A program made the position numbers and the translations under genes. From Rhabditoides inermis (Eukaryota > Nematoda > Chromadorea > Rhabditida > Rhabditidae), in the NCBI GenBank assembly GCA_963966185.1, contig CAWZYM010000149.1, positions 518,729 to 582,728 on the forward strand: DNA of 64,000 bases, written 5' to 3'. Positions 12,001-24,000 of this stretch are shown in pieces. The number at the start of each line of letters is the position of its first letter. Within the stretch, counting starts at the first letter, position 1. A model generated the notes under the pieces. The model was not told where the DNA came from. It did not search any database and worked only from the letters and a program-made list of their open reading frames with translations.

Positions 12001-15000
12001 TTGTCGTGGTGATGGAAGGTGTGGATGTTGGAGCCGTTGTGACTTCGTCTGTTGTTGTGGTGATGGAAGGTGTGGATGTCGAAGCCGCCGTGACTTCGTC
12101 AGTTGTCGTGGTGATGGAAGGTGTGGATGTCGAAGCCGTTGTGACTTGGTCAGTTGTCGTGGTGATGGAAGGTGTGGATATCGAAGCCGTTGTGACTTCG
12201 TTAGTTGTCGTGGTAATGGAAGGTGTGGATGTCGAAGTCGTTGTGACTTTGTCAGTTGTCGTGGTTATGGAAGGTGTGGATGTTGAAGCCGTTGTGACTT
12301 CGTCAGTTGTCGTGGTGATGGAAGGTGTGGATGTTGAAGCCGTTGTGACTTCGTCAGTTGTCGTGGTGATGGAAGGTGTGGATGTCGAAGCCGTTGTGAC
12401 TTCGTCAGTTGTCGTGGTGATATAAAGTGTGGATGTCGGAGCCGTTGTGACTTCGTCGGTTGTCGTGGTGATGGAATGTGGGGATGTCGAAGCCGTTGCG
12501 ACTTTGTCAGTTGTCGTGGTGATGGAAGGTGTGGATGTCGAAGCCGTTGTGACTCCGTCAGTTGTCGTGGTGATGGAAGGTGTGGGTGTTGAAGCCGTTG
12601 TGACTCCGTCTGTTGTTGTGGTGATGGAAGGTGTGGATGTCGAACCCGTTGTGACTTCGTCAGTTGTCGTGGTTATGGAAGGTGTGAATGTCAAAGCTGT
12701 TGTGACTTCGTCAGTTGTCGTGGTGATGAGAGGTGTGGATGTCGAAGCCGTTGTGATTTCGTCAGTTGTCGTGGTGATGGAAGGTGTGGATGTTGAAGCC
12801 GTTGTGATTTCGTCAGTTGTCGTGGTGATGGAAGGTGTGGATGTTGAAGCCGTTGTGATTTCGTCAGTTGTCGTGGTGATGGAAGGTGTGGATGTCGAAG
12901 CCGTTGTGATTGCGTCAGTTGTCGTAGTGATAGAAGGTGTGGATGTCGAACCCGTTGTGACTTCGTCAGTTGTCGTGGTTATGGAAGGTGTGAATGTCAA
13001 AGCTGTTGTGACTTCGTCAGTTGTCGTGGTGATGAAAGGTGTGGATGTCGAAGCCGTTGTGATTTCGTCAGTTGTCGTGGTGATGGAAGGTGTGGATGTT
13101 GAAGCCGTTGTGATTTCGTCAGTTGTCGTGGTGAAGGAAGGTGTGGATGTTGAAGCCGTTGTGATTTCGTCAGTTGTCGTGGTGATGGAAGGTGTGGATG
13201 TCGAAGCCGTTGTGATTGCGTCAGTTGTCGTAGTGATAGAAGGTGTGGATGTCGAACCTGTTGTGGTCAAGGACGAGGCTTTGATCGTAGTTGTAGTCGA
13301 TTTTAGTGGAGAAGTAGTTGTTTTAGCAGTTGACGTTGTTGTTTTTGTTGTTTTCTTTGTTTTTGGTGGTTTTTTGGTTTTTACGGTCGGAGTTCGAAAA
13401 AATGTTGTGGTGGTGGAAGTCTGCGGTGTAGTTGTAATTGAAGAAGACATTGTGGTAGAAGTTGTAGAATCAATCGTCGTTGATCGTGGGTTCGTTGTGG
13501 AGACGCTCGATGAGCTCTCAGTTGTAGAAAAGGGAGGTGTCGTTGTTGTAAAATCAGTCGTCGTTGATTGTGGGTTCGTTTTGGAGACGCTCGATGAGCT
13601 CTCAGTTGTGGAAAAGGGAGGTGTCGTTGTTGTAAAATCAGTCGTCGTTGGATGTGGGTTCGTTTTGGAGACGCTCGATGAGCTCTCCGTTGTAGAAAAG
13701 AAAAGTGTCGTTGTTGTAGAATCAGTCGTCGTTGATAGTGGGTTTGTTGTGGAAATTCTCGATGAGCTCTCCGTTGTAAAAGTCAGTGAGGGTGTTGTGA
13801 TGGGAGAAGTTGTAGAGCCGGACGTTGTCGATTGCGGGCTCGTTGTGGAGACGCTCGATGAGCTCGCGGTTGTAGAAAAAGAAGGTGTAGTTGTTGTAGA
13901 GTCAGTCGTCGTTGATTGTGGGTTTGTTGTGGAAATGCTCGATGATCTCTCCGTTGTAAAAGTCAGTGAAGCTGTTGTGATTGTAGAAGTTGTAGAGTCA
14001 GTGGGTGTTGATCGCGGGCTCGTCGTGGAGACGCTTGACGAGCTCTCTGTTGTAGAGAAAGAAGGTGTCGTGGTTGTAGAATCAGTCGTTGTTGATTGAG
14101 GGTTTGTCGTGGAAACGCTCGATGAGCTCTCCGTTGTAGTAGTCAGTGAGGGTGTTGTGATTGGAGACGTTGTAGAGTCAGTCGTCGTTAATTGAGGACT
14201 TGTTGTGGAGACGCTCGATGAGCTCTCTGTTGTAGAGGAAGAAGGTGTCGGTGTTGTGGAATCAGTCGTTGTTGATTGAGGGTTTGTTGTGAAAACGGTC
14301 GATGGGTTTTCCGTTGTAGAAGTCAGTGAAGGTGTTGTGATTGAAGAAGTTGTAAAATCAATCGTCGTTGATTGTGGGTTCGTTGTGGAGACGCTCGATG
14401 AGCTCTCTGTTGTAGAAGAGGAAGGATTCAATGTTGTAGAGTCATTCGTCGTTGATTGCGGATCCGTTGTGGCGACGCTCGATGAGCTCTCTGTTGTAGA
14501 GGAAGAAGGTATCGTTGTTGTAGAATCAGTCGTTGTTGATTGAGGACTTGTCGTGGAAACGCTCAATGAGCTATCCGTTGTGGAAGTCAGTGAGGGTGTT
14601 GTGATTGAAGAAGTTGTAAAATCAATCGTCGTTGATTGTGGGTTTGTTGTGGAGACGCTCGATAAGCTCTCTGTTGTAGAGGAAGAAGGTGTCGGTGTTG
14701 TAGAGTCAGTCGTCGTTGATTGTGGGTTCGTTGTGGAAATGCTCGATGATCTCTCTGTTGTAAAAGTCAGTGAAGCTGTTGTGATTGTAGAAGTTGTAGA
14801 GTCAGTTGGTGTTGATCGCGGGCTCGTCGTGGAGACGCTTGACGAGCTCTCTGTTGTGGAGGAAGAAGGTGTCGATGTTGTAAAATCAGTCGTTGTTGAT
14901 TGAGGGTTTGTTGTGGAAACGCTCGATGAGCTCTCAGTTGTATAAGTCAGTGAGGGTGTTGTGTTTGGAGAAGTTGTTGCGTCAGTTGTTGTTGATTGCG

Positions 15001-18000
15001 AACTCGTTGTGAAGACGGTTGATGAGCTCTCCGTTGTAGAAGTCAGTGAAGCTGTTGTGTTTGTAGAAGTTGTAGAGTCAGTTGGTGTTGATAGCGGGCT
15101 CGTCGTGGAGAAGCTTGACGAGCTCTCTGGTGTAAAGGAAGACGGTGTCGTTGTTGTAGAATCAGTCGTTGTTGATTGAGGATTTGTTGTGGAAACGCTC
15201 GATGAGCTCTCCGTTGTAGAAATCAGTGAAGGAGTTGTGATTGAAGACGTTGTAGAATCAGTCGTTGTTGAATGTGGGTTCGTTGTGGAGACGCTCGATG
15301 AGCTCGCGGTTGTAGAAAAGGAAGGTGTAGTTGTTGTAGAATCAGTCGTTGTTGATTGAGGGTTTGTCGTGGAAACGCTCGATGAGCTCCCCGTTGTAGA
15401 AGTCAGTGAGGTTGTTGTGATTGGAGACCTTGTAGAGTCAGTCGTCGTTGATCGAAGGTTTGTGGTGGAAACGCTCGATGACCTCTCAGTTGTAGAAAAG
15501 AAAGGTGTCGTTGTTGTAGAATCAGTCGTCGTTGCTTGTGGGTTCGTTGTGAAGCCGCTCGATGAGCTCTTCGTTGTCAAAAAGGAAGGTGTCGTTGTTG
15601 TAAAATCAGTCGTCGTTGATTGAGGGTTCGTTGTGAAGACGCTCGATGAGCTCTCCGTTGTAGAGAAGGAAGGTGTCGTTGTTGTAGAATAAGTCGTCGT
15701 TAATTGTGGGTTCGTTGTGAAGACGCTCGATGAGCTCTCCGTTGTAGAGAAGGAAGGTGTCGTTGTTGTAGAATAGGTCGTCGTTGATTGCGGGCTCGTC
15801 GTGGAGACGCTCGATGAGCTCGCGGTTGTAGAAAAGGAAGTTGTAGTTGTTGTAGATTCAGTCGTTGTTGATTGAGGGTTTGTCGTGGTAACGCTCGATG
15901 AGCTCTCTGTTGTAGAAGTCAACGAGGGTGTTGTGATTGAAGACGTTGTAGAGTCAGTCGTCGTTGGTTGAGGGTTAGTTGTGAAGACGCTCGATGAGCT
16001 CTCAGTTGTAGAAAAGAAAGGTGTCGTTGTTGTAGAATCAGTCGTCGTTGATTGTGGGTTCGTTGTGGAGACGCTCGATGAGCTCTGCGTTGTAGAAAAG
16101 GAAAGTTTCGTTGTTGTAGAATCAGTCGTTGTTGAATGTGGGTTCGTTGTGGAGACGCTCGATGAGCTCGCGGTTGTAGAAAAGGAAGGTGTAGTTGTTG
16201 TAGAATCAGTCGTTGTTGATTGAGGGTTTGTCGTGGAAACGCTCGATGAGCTCTCCGTTGTAAAAGCCAGTGAGGGTGTTGTGATTGAAGACGTTGTAGA
16301 GTCAGTTGTCGTTGATTGAGCGTTTGTTGTGGAGACGCTCGATGAGCTCTCAGTTGTAGAAAAAGAAGGTGTCGTTGTTGTAGAATCAGTCGTTGTTGAT
16401 TGAGGGTTTGTTGTGGAAACGCTCGATGAGCTCTCCGTTGTAGAAGTCAGTGAAGGAGTTGTGATTGAAGACGTTGTAGAATCAGTCGTCGTTGAATGTG
16501 AGTTCGTTGTGGAGACGCTCGATGAGCTCGCGGTTGTAGAAAAGGAAGGTGTCGTTGTTGTAAAATCAATCGTCGTTGATTGTGGGTTCGTTGTGGAGAC
16601 GCTCGATGAGCTCTCTGTTGTAGAAGAGGAAGGATTCAATGTTGTAGAGTCATTCGTCGTTGATTGCGGATCCGTTGTGGCGACGCTCGATGAGCTCTCT
16701 GTTGTAGAGGAAGAAGGTATCGTTGTTGTAGAATCAGTAGTTGTTGATTGAGGACTTGTCGTGGAAACGCTCAATGAGCTATCCGTTGTGGAAGTCAGTG
16801 AGGGTGTTGTGATTGAAGAAGTTGTAAAATCAATCGTCGTTGATTGTGGGTTTGTTGTGGAGACGCTCGATAAGCTCTCCGTTGTAGAAGTCAGTGAAGC
16901 TGTTGTGTTTGTAGAAGTTGTAGAGTCAGTTGGTGTTGATAGCGGGCTCGTCGTGGAGAAGCTTGACGAGCTCTCTGGTGTAAAGGAAGACGGTGTCGTT
17001 GTTGTAGAATCAGTCGTTGTTGATTGAGGATTTGTTGTGGAAACGCTCGATGAGCTCTCCGTTGTAGAAATCAGTGAAGGAGTTGTGATTGAAGACGTTG
17101 TAGAATCAGTCGTTGTTGAATGTGGGTTCGTTGTGGAGACGCTCGATGAGCTCGCGGTTGTAGAAAAGGAAGGTGTAGTTGTTGTAGAATCAGTCGTTGT
17201 TGATTGAGGGTTTGTCGTGGAAACGCTCGATGAGCTCCCCGTTGTAGAAGTCAGTGAGGTTGTTGTGATTGGAGACCTTGTAGAGTCAGTCGTCGTTGAT
17301 CGAAGGTTTGTGGTGGAAACGCTCGATGACCTCTCAGTTGTAGAAAAGAAAGGTGTCGTTGTTGTAGAATCAGTCGTCGTTGCTTGTGGGTTCGTTGTGA
17401 AGCCGCTCGATGAGCTCTTCGTTGTCAAAAAGGAAGGTGTCGTTGTTGTAAAATCAGTCGTCGTTGATTGAGGGTTCGTTGTGAAGACGCTCGATGAGCT
17501 CTCCGTTGTAGAGAAGGAAGGTGTCGTTGTTGTAGAATAAGTCGTCGTTAATTGTGGGTTCGTTGTGAAGACGCTCGATGAGCTCTCCGTTGTAGAGAAG
17601 GAAGGTGTCGTTGTTGTAGAATAGGTCGTCGTTGATTGCGGGCTCGTCGTGGAGACGCTCGATGAGCTCGCGGTTGTAGAAAAGGAAGTTGTAGTTGTTG
17701 TAGATTCAGTCGTTGTTGATTGAGGGTTTGTCGTGGTAACGCTCGATGAGCTCTCTGTTGTAGAAGTCAACGAGGGTGTTGTAATTGAAGACGTTGTAGA
17801 GTCAGTCGTCGTTGGTTGAGGTTAGTTGTGAAGACGCTCGATGAGCTCTCAGTTGTAGAAAAGAAAGGTGTCGTTGTTGTAGAATCAGTCGTCGTTGATT
17901 GTGGGTTCGTTGTGGAGACGACTCGATGAGCTCTGCGTTGTAGAAAAGGAAAGTTTCGTTGTTGTAGAATCAGTCGTTGTTGAATGTGGGTTCGTTGTGG

Positions 18001-21000
18001 AGACGCTCGATGAGCTCGCGGTTGTAGAAAAGGAAGGTGTAGTTGTTGTAGAATCAGTCGTTGTTGATTGAGGGTTTGTCGTGGAAACGCTCGATGAGCT
18101 CTCCGTTGTAAAAGCCAGTGAGGGTGTTATGATTGAAGACGTTGTAGAGTCAGTCGTCGTTGATTGAGCGTTTGTTGTGGAGACGCTCGATGAGCTCTCA
18201 GTTGTAGAAAAAGAAGGTGTCGTTGTTGTAGAATCAGTCGTTGTTGATTGAGGGTTTGTTGTGGAAACGCTCGATGAGCTCTCCGTTGTAGAAGTCAGTG
18301 AAGGAGTTGTGATTGAAGACGTTGTAGAATCAGTCGTCGTTGAATGTGAGTTCGTTGTGGAGACGCTCGATGAGCTCGCGGTTGTAGAAAAGGAAGGTGT
18401 CGTTGTTGTAAAATCAGTCGTCGTTGATTGAGGGTTCGTTGTGGAGACGCTCGATGAGCTCTCGGTTGTAGAGGAGGAAGGACTCAATGTTGTAGAGTCA
18501 TTCGTCGTTAATTGCGGATCCGTTGTGGCGACGCTCGATGAGCTCTCTGTTGTAGAGGAAGAAGGTATCGTCGTTGTAGAATCAGTCGTTGTTGACTGAG
18601 GACTTGTCGTGAAACGCTCGATGAGCTATCCGTTGTGGAAGTCAGTAAGGGTGTTGTGATTGAAGAAGTTGTAGAATCAATCGTCGTTGATTGTGGGTTC
18701 GTTGTGGAGACGGTCGATGAGCTCTCTGTTGTAGAGGAAGAAGGTGTCGTTGTTGTAGAATCAGTCGTTGTTGATTGAGGGTTTGTTGTGGAAACGCTCG
18801 ATGAGCTCTCAGTTGTAGAAGTCAGTGAGGGTGTTGTGATCGGAGAAGTTGTGAGTCAGTTGTTGTTGATTGCGAACTCGTTGTGAAGACGGTTGATGAT
18901 TTCTCCGTTGTAGAAGTCAGTGAAGCTGTTGTGATTGTAGAAGTTGTAGAGTCAGTTGATGTTGATCGCGGCTCGTCGTGGAGACGCTTGACGAGCTCTC
19001 TGTTGTAGAGGAAGAAGGTGTCGTTGTTGTAGATTCAGTCGTTGTTGATTGAGAATTTGTCGTGGAAATGCTCGATGAGCTCTCGTTGTAGAAGTCAGTG
19101 AAGGAGTTGTGATTGATGACGTTGTAGAATCAGTCGTCGTTGAATGTGGGTTCGTTGTGGAGACGCTCGATGAGCTCTCAGTTGTAGAAAAGGAAGGTGT
19201 CGTTAATGTAGAATCAGTCGTTGTTGATTGAGGGTTTGTCGTGGAAACGCTCGATGAGCTCTCCGTTGTAGAAGTCAGTGAAGGAGTTGTGATTGAAGAC
19301 GTTGTAGAGTCAGTCGTCGTTGAATGTGGGTTCGTTGTGGAGACGCTCGATGAGCTCGCGGTTTTAGAAAAGGAAGGTGTAGTTGTTGTAGAATCAGTCG
19401 TTGTTGATTGAGGGTTTGTCGTGAAAACGCTCGATGAGCTCTCCGTTGTAGAAGCCAGTGAGGGTGTTGTGATTGAAGACGTTGTAGAGTCAGTCGTCGT
19501 TGATTGAGCGTTTATTGTGGAGACGCTCGATGAGCTCTCAGAAGTAGAAAAGAAAGGTGTCGTTGTTGTAGAATCAGTCGTCGTTGTTTGTGGGTTTGCC
19601 GTGAAAACGCTCGATGAGCTCTCAGTTGTAGAAGTCAGTGAGGGTGTTGTGATTGAAGAAGTTGTTGAGTCAGTTGTTCTTGAGTGCGAACTCGTTGTGA
19701 AGACGGTTAATGAGCTCTCCGTGTAGAAGTCAGTGAAGCTGTTGTGATTGTAGAAGTTGTAGAGTCAGTTGGTTTTGATCGCGGGTTCGTTGTGAGACGC
19801 TCGATGAGCTCGCGGTTGTAGAAAAGGAAGGTGTAGTTGTTGTAGAATCAGTCGTTGTTGATTGAGGGTTTGTCGAGGAAACGCTCGATGAGTTCCCGTT
19901 GTAGAAGTCAGTGAGGGTGTTGTGATTGGAGACATTGTAGAGTCAGTCGTCGTTGATTGAAGGTTTGTTGTGGAGACGCTCGATGAGCTCTCAGTTGTAG
20001 AAAAGAAAGGTGTCGTTGTTGTAGAGTCATTCGTCGTTGATTGCGGATCCGTTGTGGCGACGCTCGATGAGCTCTCTGTTGTAGAGGAAGAAGGTATCGT
20101 TGTTGTAGAATCAGTCGTTGTTGATTGAGGGTTTGCCGTGAAAACGCTCGATGAGCTCTCCGTTGTAGAAGTCAGTGAAGGTGTTGTGATTGAAGACGTT
20201 GTAGAGTCAGTCGTCGTTGATTGAGCGTTTGTTGTGGAGACGCTCGATGAGCTCTCAGTTGTAGAAAAAGAAGGTGTCGTTGTTGTAGAATCAGTCGTCG
20301 TTAACTGTGGGTTCGTTGTGGAAACGCTCGAGGAGCTTTCCGTTGTTGAAGTTAGTGAGAGAGTTGTGATTGAAGACGTTGTAGAGCCAGTCGTCGTTGA
20401 TTGTGGGTTCGTTGTGGAGACGCTCGATGAGCTCTCCGTTGTAGAAGTCAGTGAAGGAGTTGTGATTGATGACGTTGTAGAATCAGTCGTCGTTGAATGT
20501 GGGTTCGTTGTGGAGACGCTCGATGAGCTCGCGGTTGTAGATGAGGAAGGAGTCGTTGTTGTAGATTCAGTCGTTGTTGATTGAGAATTAGTCGTGGAAA
20601 TGCTCGATGAGCTCTCCGTTGTAGAAGTCAGTGAAGCTGTTGTGATTGTAGAAGTTGTAGAGTCAGTTGGTGTTGATAGCGGGCTTGTCGTGGAGACGCT
20701 TGACGAGCTCTCTGGTGTAGAGGAAGACAGTGTCGTTGTTGTAGAACCAGTCGTTGTTGATCGAGGGTTTGTTGTGAAAACGCTCGATGAGCTCTCCGTT
20801 GTAGAAGTCAGTGAAGGAGTTGTGATTGAAGACGTTGTAGAATCAGTCGTCGTTGAATGTGGGTTCGTTGTGGAGACGCTTGATGAGCTCGCGGTTGTAG
20901 AAAAGGAAGGCGTAGTTGTTGTAGAATCAGTCGTTGTTGATTGAAGGTTTGTCGTGGAAACGCTCGATGAGCTCCCCGTTGTAGAAGTCAATGAGGGTGT

Positions 21001-24000
21001 TGTGATTGGAGACATTGTAGAATCAGTCGTCGTTGATTGCGAGCTTGTCGTGAAAACGCTCGATAAGCTCTGCGTAGTAGAAAAGGAAGGTGTAGTTATT
21101 GTAGAATCAGTCGTTGTTGATTGAGGGTTTGCCGTGAAAACGCTCGATGAGCTCTCCGTTGTAGAAGCCAGTGAGGGTGTTGTGATTGAAGACGTTGTAG
21201 AGTCAGTCGTCGTTGATTGAGCGTTTGTTGTGGAGACGCTCGATGAGCTCTCAGTTGTAGGAAAGGAAGGTGTCGTTGTTGAAGAATCAGTCGTCGTAGA
21301 ATGTGGGTTCGTTGTGGAGACGCTCGATGAGCTCGCGGTTGTAGAAAAAGAAGGTGTAGTTGTTGTAGAATCAGTCGTTGTTGATTGAGGGTTTGTCGTG
21401 GAAACGCTCGATGAGCTCCCCGTTGTAGAAGTCAGTGAGAGTGTTGTGATTGGAGACATTGTAGAGTCAGTCGTCGTTGATTGAAGGTTTATTGTGGAGA
21501 CGCTCGATGAGCTCTCAGTTGTAGAAAAGTAAGGTGTCGTTGTTGTAGAATCAGTCGTCGTTGATTGTGGGTTCGTTGTGAAGAAGCTCGATGAGCTCTT
21601 CGTTGTAAAAAAGGAAGGTGTCGTTGTTGTAAAATCAGTCGTCGTTGATTGAGGGTTCGTTGTGGAGACGCTCGATGAGCTCTCTGTTGTAGAGGAGGAA
21701 CGACTCAATGTTGTAGAGTCATTTGTCGTTGATTGCGGATCCGTTGTGGCGACGCTCGATGAGCTCTCTGCTGTAGAGAAAGAAGGTATCGTTGTTGTAG
21801 AATCAGTCGTTGTGGATTGAGGGTTTGCCGTGAAAACGCTCGATGAGCTCTCCGTTGTAGAAGTCAGTGAAGGTGTTGTGATTGAAGACGTTGTAGAGTC
21901 AGTCGTCGTTGATTGAGCGTTTGTTGTGGAGACGCTCGATGAGCTCTCAGTTGTAGAAAAAGAAGGTGTCGTTGTTGTAGAATCAGTCGTCGTTAACTGT
22001 GGGTTCGTTGTGGAAACGCTCGAGGAGCTTTCCGTTGTTGAAGTTAGTGAGAGAGTTGTGATTGAAGACGTTGTAGAGCCAGTCGTCGTTGATTGTGGGT
22101 TCGTTGTGGAGACGCTCGATGAGCTCTCCGTTGTAGAAGTCAGTGAGGGTGTTGTGATAGAAGACGTTGTAGAGTCAGTCGTCGTTGATTTTGGGTTCGT
22201 TGAGGAGACGCTCGATGAGTTCTTCGTTGTAGAGGAAGAAGGTGTCGTTGTTGTAAAATCAGTCGTTGTTGATTGAGGGTTTGCCGTGAAAACGCTCGAT
22301 GAGCTCTCCGTTGTAGAAGCCAGTGAGGGTGTTGTGATTGAAGACGTTGTAGAGTCAGTTGTTTTTGATTGCGAACTCGTTGTGAAGACGGTTGATGAGC
22401 TCTCCGTTGTCGAAGTCAGTGAAGCTGTTGTGATTGTAGAAGTTGTGGAGTCAGTTGGTGTTGATTGCGGGCTCGTCGTGGAGACGCTTGACGAGCTCTC
22501 TGTTGTAGAGGAAGAAGGTGTCGTTGTTGTAGATTCAGTCGTTGTTGATTGAGAACTTGTCGTGGAAATGCTCGATGAGCTCTCCGTTGTAGAAGTCAGT
22601 GAAGCTGTTGTGATTGTAGAAGTTGTAGAGTCAGTTGGTGTTAAAAGCGGGCTCGTCGTGGAGACGCTTGACGAGTTCTCTGTTGTAGAGGAAAACGGTG
22701 TCGTTGTTGTAGAATCAGTCGTTGTTGATTGAGGGTTTGTTGTGGAAACGCTCGATGAGCTCTCCGTTGTAGAAGTCAGTGAAGAAGTTGTGATTGAAGA
22801 CGTTGTAGAATCAGTCGTCGTTGAATGTGAGTTCGTTGTGGAGACGCTCGATGAGCTCGCGGTTGTAGAAAAGGAAGGTGTCGTTGTTGTAAAATCAGTC
22901 GTCGTTGATTGAGGGTTCGTTGTGGAGACGCTCGATGAGCTCTCGGTTGTAGAGGAGGAAGGATTCAATGTTGTAGAGTCATTCGTCGTTGATTGCGGAT
23001 CCGTTGTGGCGACGCTCGATGAGCTCTCTGTTGTAGAGGAAGAAGGTATCGTTGTTGTAGAATCAGTCGTTGTTGACTGAGGACTTGTCGTGGAAACGCT
23101 CGATGAGCTATCCGTTGTGGAAGTCAGTAAGGGTGTTGTGATTGAAGAAGTTGTAGAATCAATCGTCGTTGATTGTGGGTTCGTTGTGGAAATGGTCGAT
23201 GATCTCTCCGTTGTAAAAGTCAGTGAAGCTGTTGTGATTGTAGAAGTTGTAGAGTCAGTTGGTGTTGATCGCGAGCTCGTCGTGGAGACGCTTGACGAGC
23301 TCTCTGTTGTAGAAGTCAGTGAAGCTGTTGTGATTGTAGAAGTTGTAGAGTCAGTTGGTGTTGATCGCGGGCTCGTCGTGGAGACGCTTGACGAGCTCTC
23401 TGTTGTAGAGGAAGAAGGTGTCGTTGTTGTAGATTCAGTCGTTGTTGATTGAGAATTTGTCGTGGAAATGCTCGATGAGCTCTCCGTTGTAGAAGTCAGT
23501 GAAAGAGTTGTGATTGATGACGTTGTAGAATCAGTCGTCGTTGAATGTGGGTTCGTTGTGGAGACGCTCGATGAGCTCGCGGTTGTAGAGGAGGAAGGTG
23601 TCGTTGTTGTAGATTCAGTCGTTGTTGATTGAGAATTTGTCGTGGAAATGCTCGATGAGCTCCCCGTTGTAGAAGTCAGTGAGGGTGTTGTGATTGGAGA
23701 CATTGTAGAATCAGTCGTCGTTGATTGCGGGCTTGTCGTGAAAACGCTCGATAAGCTCTGCGTTGTAGAAAAGGAAGGTGTAGTTATTGTAGAATCAGTC
23801 GTTGTTGATTGAGGGTTTGCCGTGAAAACGCTCGATGAGCTCTCCGTTGTAGAAGCCAGTGAGGGTGTTGTGATTGAAGACGTTGTAGAGTCAGTCGTCG
23901 TTGATTGAGCGTTTGTTGTGGAAACGCTCGATGAGCTCTCAGTTGTAAAAAAGGAAGGTGTCGTTGTTGTAGAATCAGTCGTCGTTAATTGTGGGTTCGT

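Larger units (their letters stand above)
1..13262 (-). repeat. 51-bp coding minisatellite, about 260 tandem copies
   Basis: The unit encodes TTDEVTTASTSTPSITT on the minus strand (11 of 17 residues Ser/Thr) with an acidic Asp-Glu pair once per unit. All length steps I checked are multiples of 51 bp, so no indel breaks the register over 13 kb. Common changes are synonymous (TCG/TCA, ACC/ACT, ACG/ACA). A few recur as Asp-to-Asn or Glu-to-Lys-type changes and mark higher-order copies. Confidence 0.9.

Noticed and set aside
1..13262. Non-coding satellite or CRISPR-like array
   Set aside because: Regular 51-bp units without spacers, register kept perfectly and changes largely synonymous, so a coding minisatellite.
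3..14099. Plus-strand Val-rich reading frames of up to 4,140 codons
   Set aside because: Exact antisense of the mucin repeats in a register where wobble positions coincide. Val/Met/Glu tandem units have no known protein counterpart, and the minus strand has phase-matched introns.
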